Shown here piece by piece: positions 27,701-42,700 of a DNA stretch of 64,000 nucleotides. Under the pieces are notes generated by a model. That model was not told the DNA's origin, searched no databases, and was given only the letters and a program-made list of their open reading frames with translations. How positions within the stretch are numbered: the stretch's first letter is position 1; every line of letters starts with the position of its first letter. Source of the DNA: Liolophura sinensis (Eukaryota > Mollusca > Polyplacophora > Chitonida > Chitonidae); NCBI RefSeq assembly GCF_032854445.1, contig NC_088295.1, positions 30,312,470 to 30,376,469 on the forward strand, read 5' to 3'. The position numbers were made by a program, and so were the translations under genes.

Positions 27701-30700
27701 AACGGATTCTCGTACATGCAAGCACGTGTATGTCATGTAGAGTGCGTATACAGTAAGCACGATTGTCATACCACATCGTGAACAACCCCTAACTCTATTC
27801 CTTATTCATCTAAAAGTATACAATCGAGAATGCGATCTTTTTAGGCATGTGGCTTTGGTTTTCCGTTATTGTACTCCACGTACTAATTTTATGGTTGATG
27901 AATTTGTTTGTTATTTTCATTTATTGTTCTTGCTGTAACAGGAGACACAATCCATTCGTCAATGCGTCATAATGTTCATTTCATTCATTGTTTAAAATAT
28001 CAACATAATCTGGAATATCCCCCATACTTTTCTAAATAGTATACCAACAGATATTGAATCAGATGACTTGCAGCTGCAGTTCCTCTAAAATGTCGTGCCT
28101 TTTTTTATTTACCCTATTAGTATTGGAGCTCGGGATGATCAGGGCGCAGAGGCTCTCGCACTGGATGTGGAAGTGCGTCTGTGCAGTGGATGCAATGGAC
28201 ACGGAAATTGTGATTTTGACGACGAAACCATCGTTGAGTCAGATGAGGAGTCTAATGAAACTCTCACGTTCCGAAGGATCCCATGCAGATGTAACACCGG
28301 TTGGACAGGTAAGATTGGGTACAATGTACCATTAACTATCGTTTGTTCTCAATCTAGTGACTTAATGAACTATTTCTCTGACCGATCTGTTCACGAAATA
28401 TAGGCGTAGGTATCACAATAATTCACGTCTTGTTTTTAGTGAAATGTCATGTATTGCACATTTTACCCTTTGATGATTCTGTGCACAAATGTCAGGTCTT
28501 ATCTATGAATCTCGTGCATTTAATAAGCCAATTCAAGTATATCTATTTATATCTAAGTGAACCAGTTATATTTAGGGACATATACGCAATAGATAAACAT
28601 TGCCATGAGCGTCCGTTTGAGGTGGAATCGCTGCATTGATTAAACTCGCGCTTTCTGTTAGCTGGCTTACAATGCCAATGTATCTCGTTGAGGCAAACTT
28701 CTTGTACCTATGAACATGAATATGGGTTGGTGCACAGTCAAGCACTTTTAATTGTATGTTGGTATGGTGACAGATTTTGCAAAAGCGGTTTGCATATTTA
28801 GAGATCATGCATGGGCCCATGACGTACTCTCGTCCAGGAACTTTGACGAGGCTTTCTTACAAACTCACGTATTTGAAAACACGACCAAGTATTTGCTACA
28901 AGAAAGATGATAGGCCTGTAAACTATGAATGAGTCACAGCATTCAGAAATGGGCCTTGGGTGCCTAACACCATACTGTCTAGGCCACATTTCTGTGCAAT
29001 CTGAAACTGGAAATGTCTTAAAACTTACAAATCTGTTGAAAATGATGTGTTTTGATTTATTTATTTATTTGATTGGTGTTTTACGCCGTACTCAAGAATA
29101 TTTCACTTATACGACGGCGGCCAACATTACGGGGGAGGAAACCGGGCAGAGCCCGGGAGAAACCCTCGACCATCCGCAGGTGGCTGACAGACCTTCCCAC
29201 GTACGACCGGAGAGGAAGCCAGCATGAGCTGGACTTGAACTCACAGCGACCGCATTGGTGAGAGACTCCTGGGTCATTGCGCTGCGCTAGCGCGCTAACC
29301 GACTGAGCCACGGAGGCCCCACGTGTTTTGAAGAAGTTTCACTGGAATAACGAGGTAGGTGTCCCGATTTGTGTCAGAAATAACTGACCAGTGTTTCCTG
29401 AAGATAAATATTTTGTGTTTATAGGACGAGGACTGTGAGGCAGATTACGACACCTGTATTGAAAACCCGTGTCCCCAAGGAACTAACTGCACAGATCTGG
29501 ACCCCGAGCAGGAAATACGCTTACAGAGGGGATACAACTGCACTGACTGCCCCACAGGACTGGCTCTGTCCGAAAACAAATGCCTGGGTAATCTGACCGC
29601 TACAGGGGTTTAACTCTACCGTTTCACTTTATTCTAACAAAACATATCTGAAGTTTATACATTGTTTGTTTAAGGACTCATCTGCCCTTCGTAAGGTACA
29701 CGCAGGTAATGGCAAAGAGCAGTGGTTAATATTGGCTAAATATATTTCAAGAGGTGGGAAATTGCAGCCTAAGTCAAAGGACTTAACTAAAGTGTGGCGT
29801 GCTACATGTATAGATTAATTATATACGCTTTCTTTGCATATCAAACCTCTTTTTGCTTCTAATGTCGACATTTTCAGGGTCGAAATAACCCGAAATTTAC
29901 ATATAATAATGCATACGCTTAATACTATTTTACATCTACTCACAATTATAAAAGGCCTTCTAACTTTCTTGCCGAATGTATATGTAATATTGAATTGTGT
30001 TGTTTTTTCTTGATATTGGTTCAGATATTGATGAATGCTCTGCGTCAAACCCGTGTGATCACAACTGCTTCAACACTGAGGGCAGTTACTACTGCACATG
30101 CGACGCGGGCTATCGTGTAGCCCAACAGACTTGTTTAGGTAAATATTTTGCATACACCATATTTCTAAGAACACACAGATACAATATCATGAAATTAATC
30201 TCTCAATTCAAAGCGGGGCAGATTATGTTAAGGCTACAACTGGTGAAAAAAGAAACAATAGCATAGTTTCATGAATGGAGGAAACCGCACTAGAAATGGG
30301 CAAATTACATTTTTGACCGAAATCGAAACATATATGGTTACATTCTAACGTAAACTAAGTATGCAAACATTACCATTCTAGCATTTATATCTCAGTGCGT
30401 TACATACCTGTCTATATTAAATATTTTCTTTTACTTCGCCCTATATGTTTATTTCACTTTATGTGCATGCGAGCTATACGTGCATACATGAACTAATTTC
30501 TCCTGTACAGATGTCGACGAATGTGTAGCAGGCAATGGTGGATGTGAACAAATGTGCATCAATGACGCTGGGAGTTTCAGTTGTGGGTGTGCACAGGGAT
30601 TTTCGTTAACTTCAGATGGCAAGACGTGTAATAAAGGTATGGACATCAGTTATTACAACTTTATGTACTTTTATTTTTTCCTCAAGAATGTTCTTGTGTA

Positions 30701-33700
30701 CTGCGACAGCCAGGTTCACCATTCAAGTATAAAGCCGCATTGGGCACAGAAACTTTACATTAAAGCAATATTTGTACTCTGCTGGAACATTTTCTGCCTG
30801 AAGTAACACGGGCCTAAGCTGTATAGTCTTTTGGTTCATTCCTGCTACTGTGTTGACAGTTTGTCGGCAAACTGGTAACCTATAGTACTCATGTGTTAAA
30901 ACACAATCCTATAGATAACACAAATATAACACAATCCTATAGGCCTGTATTGATTGTATAAATACGATAATATTACCGTTATGTCAAAGTATGGCGTAAA
31001 ACACCATTCAAATAAATAAATAAATCTTTATGTCAAAAAGCCCATTAAATTAATTAAACTTTAAAGTTCGTCTTCTTTAAATCTTCAACAACTCTTCTTA
31101 GTTTATGGCAGTATTTTTTTATTTATTAGATTGATGTTTCACGCTGCCCGTACTCGAGTATATTTCACTGAGACGACAGCAGCCATCATTATGGTAGTTT
31201 TGGTATCAATGGTTATAGTTCACGATGTAGTGACTGGTATGGTCTATATATTTTTTTTTGGGCCTTGGTGTAAAGTGTCGAAGCTGGCCAGCTAATGAAC
31301 AATGAGGTTGTGGCCTCGGATCCCTCTCCCTCACTGCTTCCGTGTGATTTTGAGTGAGGTTGTCGGTCGGTTGCTTGCTTAAGGGCAGTGAATAAATCCA
31401 ACTCTGGTGGTGCAAGTGGTTTTATGTTGAATTGTATAATTCTTATATTTTTTAGATCAGGATCAGGACCCCTGTGTGGCGTTAAATCAGACGAGCACAT
31501 GTGCGTATGCCTGTCGAGTGAACAGCCTCAATAATCAAGCCGAATGTTTTTGCAAAGCTGGCCAGACAGTGAACCCTAATGGATCGTGTAGCGGTAGGTG
31601 TCTTGTTTTATAGCCTACCCTACTGTACTACTACATGTACTTCGTGCATTAACAGTCTGCGATACGTTAACGAGCGTGCATGTCCCAATACGTAAATGGG
31701 GTCTTTAGAGAAGTTTCACGAATCTTTCAGAAATATACAGGTGCATAGCTATCATCCATTGGTATTGATGACAAGCTTGGCACTGTCGGTGTAAAGCCTA
31801 TACACCATTGGACTGTGTATGTGCATTGGACTGCAGCATGTGTTTCAGATATTATAATGAAATTTAAAGACCCTCTGTTGTGAAGTTTTAGGCACCTAGT
31901 CACCTAGTTGACCTACACAGCCTACATGTATACCAATGAACTGTGTACTACTCTGCCACAGAGTAGATGATTCCATTTGGTCCACAGGTTCTAGGAACGA
32001 TTCCAGCCATTTCTGGCTAAAATCAAATATAAAATATGATTTTAAAGCCTATTTTTGGGTTCTAGAAATTCATGTTTGGACCACCTAGGCAAATGTTATC
32101 TAACAATATAAATGGGTTAAAATTTCAACTCCTAGTACCAAATATCAAGCATGTGACAAGGTTTTAAATTTGGGTTTAAAGAAGAGATGAGTATTTGTAC
32201 TAAAAAATGAAGAGATTTATTGATGGAAAATGAAAAAATAAACTAGAAAAAAAAAATTATTTTTGACGGGGGGTGGGGTGGGGGGTGAGCTCCGTGGCCG
32301 AGTGGTTAGGGTGCCTGCACGGAGCAATAACTTGAGGACGTCTCACCAATGCGATCGTTGTGAGTTAAAGTCCACATCATTCTGTCTTCCTGTCCGGTCG
32401 TATGTGGGAAGTTCTGCCAAAACCTGGTCGTGGGTTTCTCCCCGGGCTCTGACGGGTTTCCACCCACCATACTACTGTCCGCCGCCGTTAAAGTGAAATA
32501 TTTTTAAGTACGGCGAAATCACCAATCAAATAAATAAATAAATCATTTTGGACTCAAATGTTACATTTCGTAATAACCACTCTATTGGTGCATATTTTCC
32601 CGCCATATATAATCGGTAATATTCGAAAATGACGTCATCAATGAACATACAGGAAATGCGCCACCAGCTTACGAGGAACACGGCACCAGCATAGCGCACC
32701 CCAATTTGGGCTCTCCCCCAACAAAGTTGTTTTGACAGTTGTCACTGTTGACGTCACTATACAGCATGCAGCCTAATTCATTTCCGGCTTGATAGTTGAG
32801 GAAAATTAGACCTATGGTAGCTTACCCTAATCATATAGGGCCTACCTGTTAATGGGGGCCTATCGGCATAGCTACATGTAATGGGACTGCTCAGGCCTAC
32901 ACGCTACAATTTGGTATGGTCCTTTCCTTTATTTTAATTAGCTGCAATTTGTTGTGTAATAACATGACCAAATTTTACGTTATTTTGACCTCGTTACATT
33001 AGCAATAACAATTTTAAAGTGATTTAAAATTTTGACTTAGGTCTAAGTCTAAGATTGCTTCATGGTCTCGGGACCAGGTATACAAGCCATCAACCACAAT
33101 CGACGTAACAGAAACCTCCAAGGAACTAAGGAGGTACCGGTTTACATTTTAAAAAAAGGTCGGGACGAAGCCATATCTATTTTCAGAGTTCTTGGAAACA
33201 GAGAAGCAGTCAAAAATTTTCAATGGTGCCAGATAAATGGATATAAGTTACCCCCGTTTCTGTGGACTCTTCTGTAGAAGAGTACGTTGAAGATGGAGCA
33301 GAAGGAACATTTTTGGTTGAATGGTTATTAGTGAGAATCTACGTATGCTGTTTATTTATTATGCGAAATGATGCATGCATCAAGGTAGCCTTTTATGTGA
33401 AACAGAATTATGATCCACTAGAAAGAGGCAGCAAAGACAAAGCGTTAGTTAGTGCATCTACAGACACGACTGTATTGTTAGCTCTACTTTGGTTAACTCT
33501 GACGGGCCGTCTCTTCATCCTAACGGCTAGCGTCACCGATGCCAATAATGCTAACTGTCATATAGCCGTGCCTGCTTTACGCGCTGTCCGTCACACATCG
33601 ATGTTGGGGTGGAGAAAAAGTCTCTGTCTGTACTCGTATATGACCAAAATGCTCATCACAGCAAGATGTCCCCTCTACCCGTTGCTTGTAAATCCAACAG

Positions 33701-36700
33701 AGCCGATTGATTTTCTCGCGAGGTAACGCAAATTATCGAGAACTTGCAAGATGAACATGTTAGTTGTGTTATGTGCCTAGCAGAGATGGCCATGTAGTTT
33801 TCGACTCAGTTGGATTTACTAGCGATGGGAAGAGGGGACATCTGGCTGAGATGAGCATTTCGATCAACTACGAGTGCGGACAGACACTTTTCATCTGCCC
33901 TATCATCGATGTGTGACGGACAGCTGTCAGCGCTTAAAGCAGGTACGGTTATGTGACAGGTAGCATTGTTGGCATCAGGGCCATTATCCTAGGCCCGTCA
34001 GAGCTATACTTTGCTCTATTATTAATCTGTACCTTTGCTAACACTACCGCATTAGAATTCATCATGAGGACGGCGTAAAACACCAATCAAATAAATAGAA
34101 TTTATCGTATTTACATGTACATGTGTGTTCCAAACAGACCCCAAAATAACTTTCCAAGATCAATACAGATCCCTCAGAATCGGGGAAAATAAGTATCGGT
34201 ATCTATAGTTATTCATCTGACTATGGTAAAAGATCGAAATTTGAGGCATTATAGAGGCAAACAGATATCACAAAATGATACTGTTGGTTCTGAAATTTGT
34301 ATTTTCCCAGTATGATATTTCACCCTACCTTCCACACAAACTGAATCTCACAACATCTGTCTAACAGAAAGCTTGAAATCATGCAAAATATGCAACATGC
34401 AATGTAGCCATTACCATGTAGCCATATACTGAGCTGAGTACAGTGGTAATCTTTTAATTATGTTGCTTTGCTTGCCTATATCTTGAAGTGTTTTTGGTAT
34501 GATATATAGATATATCTCTAGGCATATCAAGCCAATTAACACACCTGATACATAACCATATATGTGAATTTTTTTTCAGATATAGATGAATGCCAGGAAA
34601 ATCCATGTACAGGTCTGTGTACAAACACAGATGGCAGCTTTACTTGTTCCTGTTTAACAGGTTACAAGTTGCTGTCAGATCGATTGAATTGTGAAGGTAA
34701 GTGTTATCTGTTTGTAATGGAATTAAATAACTGTTCAGTGAATTAAATTCCATTATCACTCAATCCAACATTGGGAAAGCTACATATAAATGTATTCATG
34801 CAGTAAGCCCTGGCTTGAAATTGTTACTGTTTTGCTTTGTGCATTTATCTATTTATTTTTGCTATTCGATAATTATTTTAATCACTTTTTATCTTATTGT
34901 CACTAACTACTCTGGTAGGTAATACCATTCAGAAAAACAGGAGTTACTATGTCATGTAGCTGTTAACCCAATTTTTGTGATGTTCTGGGTTAAATCACTG
35001 CCGGCACACCACTGTATATGTGCGCAGTGATACAATACAGCAGTTCACGCCCAAGATGACAACCCAACAAAATGTGTTCTGTTGTTATAGCTCAAGCTAG
35101 CACAGTTTATCAAGTAGTTATATACCACAAATTGGCGATGAGGATGGGATGTCCTTAGGAAATGGATGAACTCAAACTCTGTTAAAGCAGACAGGGCGAC
35201 ACGACTGGGACAGCCTGAAATGTATTTGACAGCGTGACCACATGCATTACACACAACCACAACACTAGAGCTGTGTGAACTTTCTGTAAGCTGTGAACTT
35301 TCATCATAAAATTTTGCTGAAATGTCAGGACATATCGGTCACATTGAACCATTTAATGAATGTGATGATGTCTGGGAATCCTACACTGAGAGACTGGAGC
35401 AGTATTTCATTGTAAATGAAATTTCTAATGAAAAGAAAGTCCCAGCTCTTCTAAGCGTAATTGGAAGCAAGATATATATGCTTTTAAGTAGTGCGTATGT
35501 ACCAGACAAACCAGCCACGAAATCCTTCCGACAACTGGTGAAACTTTTAGGGGAACATCTCAGTCCGCAGCCTAGTGCTGTTTTGCAGCATTGCAGACTT
35601 CAGAAACGCAAACAGCTTGATAGTGAGTCAATTTCTGATTATGTTGCTGAAATATTTAAACTTTCACAACACTGTGAGATTGGTGATAGCCTGAGCCAGA
35701 TGCCACTGGCTAACATGCTAACATTCAGAAACACCTCTTTTCTGAGCGTGAGCTAACATTTAAAAAAGCTGTCGACATAGCTATGGAGGCCGCTGCCCAG
35801 GATGTTTCAGAGATGCGAAATGAGGCCAGTGAAGTACACAAGTTTAATCCCAAGCCTAAACGTGAGATGTCAGAAAGGAAACTTGATAAAAGTTCAGCTA
35901 CCTTAAACAACCAGACCAGGGAAAATTGCTTCCGATATGGACGAAAACATGACCCTGATAAATGTTAGTTTCGAGATCAGGAATGTCATGCGTGCCACAG
36001 AAATAGGCACATGGCAAAATACTGTCGGAATAAGCGCAAGAACAAAAGTAAATCAACAGGATCTGTTAAAGTTGTTAACAGAGATTCTGACAGTGACTTA
36101 GATGACTCTGTAATTGCCAGTTTGTGCATCAGTAAGGTTGACAAAGCTAACCAGGTCATCTGGGTGTATCCAAAGGTGTCCGGAATTAAATTGGACATTG
36201 ATACTGCAGTATCAGTTATATCTTTGGCTGAATACAAGAGACTGTATGAGCATCTGAAACTAAAATCGTTCTCAGCAGTCTTCAGAACGTACACTGGTGA
36301 AGAGATTTAGCCAGAAGGGAAATTAAATGCATCTGTAGAGTGCGTTGGTAAAACATGTAACTTAGACTTGTATGTAATAAACACTAGTGGGCCAGCACTA
36401 TTTGGCCGAGACTGGCTGATAGCTTGACTGGAAAGCTATGAAGTCTGTAATTAACCAGACAGTTAATCCTCCACAAAAACCTGCTCAGGAAAAACTGAGA
36501 AACATGTGTGATGATTTCTCATATTTGTTCGCTGACGAGATAGAATGTCTGCCTAACACTAAAGGCAAAATTGTGTTAAAGGATGACAGTAAACCAGTTT
36601 TTCATAAGGCTAGGCAAACACCATTTGCTTTCAAACCTAAGATTGATACTGAACTTAAACATCTGTAAGACTCTAAAATTATTAGTAAAGTTCAGTGGGC

Positions 36701-39700
36701 CTCTCCCATTGTGCCCGTTGTTAAACGCAATGGCTCTGTAAGAATTTGAGGTGGCTTTAAGGTGTCAATCAGTCCACAACTGAAAGTTGATAAATATCCA
36801 CTTCCAACAATTGAAGAAACTCTCACTAAACTGTCAAAAGGTAAAGTTTTTTCAAAGATAGACTTATGCCTAGCATATCTCTATGTGGAGATTGATGATG
36901 AGTGTAAGAAATACCTTATTATTAACACTCGCTTAGGCTTATACCAGTACAACAGATTAGTGTTTGGCATTGCATCTGCCCAAGCCCTTTTGGACGACAT
37001 TATCATGGCAGGTGATTCTGAACATAAGAACTTGGACATTGTAGAAATGGTTTTACAACGTCTGAAAGACAATCAACTTTGCATTGACCGAGGTAAATGT
37101 GAATTCTTGAAATCTACAATAACCTGCTGACAGTATAGGGAAGACAACCCAAAAAGTAAGGGCCATGGTAGAAGTGGAACGCCCACTTGACATGTCACAG
37201 TTACAATCGTTTCTTGGACTGGTGAACTACTACCACAGATCCTTGCCAAATTTGTGTACATTGCTTCACCCACTTCATGACCTCCTGAAAAAGCGTAAGA
37301 AATGGAAATGGTCAGATGCTTGTGATAAATCATTTGTAAAAGTGAAGAAGTTGATTTCGTCACAAATGGTTCTGACACATCATGATCCACATAAACCACT
37401 TCGCTTAGCCAGTGACAAGTCAGCCTATGGATTGGGAATTGTGTTATCATATGTCATGGAAGACGGAACCGAGAGACCAGTTGCGTTTGTGTGTCTCTCT
37501 CTCTGACCAAATCTGAGCGGAACTATTTGCAGATAGACAAGGAAGCCTTAGGCCTTATATGGGGTGTGAAACATTTCCATCAGTATGTATATGGTCGGAA
37601 GTTTACTCTTGTTACTGACCACCAACCCATGTTGTCGATCCTGTATCCAAAGAAGATCCCGGTTATGACCGCTACTCGCCTTCATCGTTATGCACTGTTT
37701 CTGGCAGGTCACGATTACCAAATTGAGTACAATAGTACTGCCCAAGACTGTAATGCAGACTCGCTTTCGCATTTACCATTAGCGGTTAGCCAACCGACTG
37801 ATGAAGGGGATGTTGATTCAGCAGACATGTTCCACATATCCCAAACCCAGCAACATCCTGTTACCTGTACTGACGTCAAACGTGACACTAGGCATGACAG
37901 TACCTTAGCAAGTGTGCTAGAATTCGTGACTACAGAGTGAACATCAGATGGTAAGGACATTTTGACTTACTACAGGCGGTGAGATGAACTGTCGGTGTAT
38001 AATGGCTGCTTGTTATGGGGTATCCGAGTGATTTTTGCCGTTGCTTCTACCTTCCCATGTTTTTCAGGAACTACATGATGGTTACCCAGGTGTCGTTAAG
38101 TTAAAAGCAGTGGCTCATAGTTATGTTTGGTGGCATGGTATTGACTCTGACATTGAGAAAACTGCTAAGCAGTGTTTGGGATGTCAATTCCATTGGAAAA
38201 TGGAACAGTCAGTCCCACTGCATCCATGGGAGTGGCCATCGGGTCCATGGCAGCAATGTCAATGTTGACATTGCAGGTCCATTTCTAGGGACAATGTTTC
38301 TTGTTGTGGCTGATGCACACTCAAAGTGGCCAGAGGTGATATTCATGTCATCCACAACAGCACAGCGGACTATTGAGACACTTTGTGATATTTTCACACG
38401 GAATGGTGCACCAGAACAGCTACTTTCTGATAATGGTCCACAGTTCATTGCATCCAAATTTGCTGACTTCATGAAACAGAATGGCATCCGCCATATTCGG
38501 TCTGCTCTGTACCATCCAGCTACAAACGGATTGGTTGAAAGGTTCATTCAGACGTTGAAGCAGTCTTTTCATGCCTTGAAAGGGGAGGAAGAAACAGTGA
38601 ATGTCAAGTTGGCAAAAATCCTTCTTTCGTATGGAAATAGGCCTCATACTATGACTCCGTAATAGGTTGTATTAAAACCTGACATGAGGAAACATGTGAA
38701 TGATAAAGCGTTCCAGCAGTCCCTTCTGCAGGACAATAAAATGTGCGAATTCTCTGTGGGAGAGACAGTGCTTGTTCGTGATTATCATGGAAACCAGAAA
38801 TGGATCACTGGCATGATTCAGGAAAGGCTTGGGCTGGTGAACTGTTCTGTTATAGTAGATAACATGACTTGGAAACGCCATGTAGAGTAGATACGCAGTA
38901 CCAAGTTACCTGTTACTCTGCGTCTGCCAGCAGATGATCCAGTAATTGTGCCAACCTATAGCGATTCGTTGCAGGACAGTTCTCCTAAAGCAGTACCATC
39001 CGAACTGACTGTACCGAACCATGTAGTTAAATCTATCCTTGATCCTATGGCAGCTAATGTGTCTCGCCATGAAACGGAGAGACACTACCCATTGAGACAG
39101 AGAAAACCACCAGACAGGTTAGATTTATGATCACTGTGCTAGGGGCAGAATAATCCCCTGTGAACACCAAGCTAGGGTAGGTTGTGCTTTTCATTAGAAC
39201 TGTAATTGATAACTTGTTGAACTTCTTAACTATTTCCTGACTACCAATTAAGTTGATGAACATTTGACTTTGATTTCTAGTGACATTTGTGAAGTTCCTT
39301 GATCTGCAGTTTAGTTTTATGTTTATTTTATGTTGAGAGTTCATTGGGCAACATTGTTATGTAACACACTGTATTGTGGTTCTAAGCCACGTGTGAGAAG
39401 ATGTGATGTTCTGGGTTAAATCACTGCTGTATACGCGCAGTGATACAATAAAGCGATTCGTGCCCAAGATGGCAACCAAACAAAATGTGTTTTGTTGTCA
39501 TAGGTCATGCTAGCACAGTTTATCAAGTAGTTATGTACAACAATTTTCAGCAGGCATAAAATCATGTGCCTGGTGACATGTGTCAGCTAATCACTAGGAC
39601 ACGTAAGGTGTGGATTCAAACCCAGTTTGGGGCTGGGAAGTTTTACAGTCTGCTGCTCTCTCTGTTGTGGGATCTCGGTGTTAGGTGGTCAGCGACGCTT

Positions 39701-42700
39701 GTGTGATCATTTGCACAGTATAATTAACGTGTTACAGAAATCCGACATGGTGTACATTTTCTGCATATCACTTGTGAGAAAGTTTATTAGTAACATGCTT
39801 AATACTATCTGTTGATGCATGGTTTACCCCAGGCACTCCGGTTTCCTGACTGCCATCTGCACACACATTTGATTGTACACATTACCCATTGTTAGTGTGT
39901 AGCAAATCATTAGGCCAAAAGAAAAAATTGGATTCACTATCATGAAGCCTGATTAAAAAAAAATACCCTCAATGTGGTTTTATAACATTGTGGCATATTG
40001 TGTCTTTAATCTGCCTCTTTATACTTCTATTTCTTCCAGGTACAGATTTTGTATGTTGATATTGTTGATACATTTACTTAATATTAACTTTACTAACAGA
40101 AATTATCATTAATCTTTTTAATAGTCATACATGCATGTACACTTGAAAGTATAAATTAATATATAATGTACAAACAACAGCAGGAATGGAACTTAGATTT
40201 GTCATCTGCCAAGATTACTCATTAATTATAATGTTAATATGGCCTGTAGAAATCTACTTTCATAAGCAAATGAAATTTTGATGCCAGTTTCATGCCAAGT
40301 ATTCCTGGTAACTCTTGAGTCATTCGGTAAAGTGACTGAATTAATCAAGAAGCAAGCATAGACATGTCAGTTGAAAAATACTAAATTTTAGATGAAATAT
40401 AGAGGACTGAGTCTGTTCACATCAAAATGGACTTTCTTTCCTTTTAACAGAGTGCGATAGCTTTCACTGGGGAGACAATTGTGTGAACGAGTGCAACTGT
40501 GGGGATAACTCAGAACGTTGCTCGCCACGTACAGGCTGCATCTGCAAGACTGGATTCACTGGAGCCAGCTGTGAGAATGACACAGACGAGTGTTTGACCA
40601 TACAATGTGGTAGCTTCCAAGACTGCGTAAACACACCTGGAAGTTACCGATGTGAATGTCAATCAGGCTATCAACTATCAGAGAACAGTCAGTGCACAGG
40701 TTGGTTTATATGCTTGATATGGATTTGTGTACATGTGACCTGTGTATACAAGATATATACAGATGGTACATATATACTTCTGAAGCATATTTGGCATATA
40801 CATGCACATTAAGGGTCATGGTTGGCTTAGTTGTCAAACATTTTGGGGTGAGGGAGTGAGGGGAGGGGGGTGTGGCGTTGTTGGTGTTGAACTAACTTTT
40901 ACCAGCATAGTGTAGGCCAGGTTTTTGAGGATGGGACACCAGGTAGAGCCTGGAGAAAACCACCACCATTTACTAGAATTTACATTTACTACAATCCCCC
41001 TGACTTAGTAGGCATTCCATCATGTAACACAAGTCCTGTCTTTTGAGATAGATCCTTCAACACCCTGTGATCTCTGACATCTTTTTTCTTTTTTTTTCAC
41101 ACATAAAGCTGGCAACATTTCTCAGTCAAGGTGCCATAATTAACATATTTGTAATATGTCAAGGATTATTCAAGTCAACTGTTTACTTTCACTTTCAAAC
41201 TTGAAAGCTGAAACAAAGCCAGCTCCACATCTCCAAGTTTTCATTTACCCTAAATCTTCTACTAATTTGACCAGTAAAGTATAACTTTTGAAGACTTATA
41301 TGTGTTGTACAGGTAGGGGCACAAAGTATGACCTTCCCAGAAATTATGGAAGTAAACTGTTAAGATAAAACAAGATTCCTTCAGTGTGCAAACTAGAGCA
41401 TGCACTACATATTTCAGAGCTCAAATTTGTTGATGATTTTGTCAAAGCAATAGTCTCCTTAATTACTACCTTATTGACTAATTTATTGTTCAGTATGTCT
41501 TGTATTTCTGTTTATAGTCTCAGGACATTTACATCGATACTTACACTGCTCGTTACTGTTTCAGATGTTGACGAGTGCTCAGAATTGTCGCTTAATGACT
41601 GTGATGTGGTATCTACAAACTGTGTAAATGTCCAGGGCAATTATTCCTGTGATTGCAGACAGGGATACAGGAGAATTGGATCAGCTTGTGTAGGTGAGTG
41701 GTATTTATAAGGAGGGATACAGGGGAATGGGATCAGGAGAACTGGATCAGGTTGTGTACATGAGAGGTGTTTATAAGAAGCTGGGATACCAGAAAATTGG
41801 ATCAGACTGTGTAGGTGAGTGGTGTTTATAAGCAGGGATACAGGGGAATGGGTTCAGGAAAATTGGATGAGCTTGCATACATGTAGGTGATTGGTATTTA
41901 TAAGGAGGGATACAGGGGAATGGGATCAGGAGAACTGGATCAGGTTGTGTACATGAGAGGTGTTTATAAGAAGCTGGGATACCAGAAAATTGGATCAGCT
42001 TTTGTAGGTGAGTGGTGTTTATAAGCAGGGATACAGGGGAATGGGTTCAGGAAAATTGGATGAGCTTGCATACATGTAGGTGATTGGTATTTATAAGGAG
42101 GGATACAGGGGAATGGGATCAGGAGAACTGGATCAGGTTGTGTACATGAGTGGTGTTTAAAGTTGGGGTACAGAAGAATTGGATCAGACTGTCTAGGTGA
42201 GTGTTGTTTAGGCAGGGACACAGGAGAATTAGATGAACATGTATAGGTGAGTGGCGTTTAGTCAGGGATACAGGGAAATTGGATCAGCTTGTGTAGGTGA
42301 GTTTTGTTCAGGCAGGGATATAGAAAAATTGGATCAGCTTGTGTAGGTGAGTGGTGTTTAGTCAGGGATACAGGAAAATTGGATCAGCTTGTGTAGGTGA
42401 GTGTTGTTCAGGCAGGGATATAGAAAAATTGGATCAGCTTGTGTAAGTGAGTGGTGTTCAGTCAGGGATACAGGGGAATTGGATCAGCTTGTGTAAGTGA
42501 GTGGTGTTTAGTCAGGGACTCAGGGAAATTGGGTCAGCTTGTGTAAGTGAGTGGTGTTAAGGCAAGGATACAGGGAAATTGGGTCAGCCTGTGTAGGTGA
42601 TTTGTGTTTAGTCAGGGATACAGGGAAATTGGGTCAGCTTGTGTAAGTGAGTGGTGTTTTGTCAGGGACACAGGGAAATTGGGTCAGCCTGTGTAGGTGA

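Larger units (their letters stand above)
34976..39542 (+). mobile_element. Decayed Ty3/gypsy LTR retrotransposon in intron 17
   Basis: Two LTRs (34976-35129 and 39402-39542) start TGTG and end CA; ATTTT flanks both sides (34971-34975 and 39543-39547) as a perfect 5-bp target duplication. A primer-binding-like site, ttggcgatgaggatgggatg, follows the 5' LTR after two bases. Internally come gag, protease, RT, RNase H and integrase, in the order typical of gypsy elements, with many frameshifts and stops. It shares the orientation of the host gene. No env is seen. LTR differences, including a block of about 13 bp, show it is not a recent insertion. Confidence 0.93.

Noticed and set aside
33262..33726. 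154-codon ORF in intron 16
   Set aside because: No recognisable domain. It overlaps the left arm of the inverted repeat, and codon content does not look protein-like. It could be a relic of an element, but a gene call is not supported.
38948..39130. Separate small gene after the gypsy integrase
   Set aside because: It lies inside the element before the 3' LTR and reads as the degraded end of pol.
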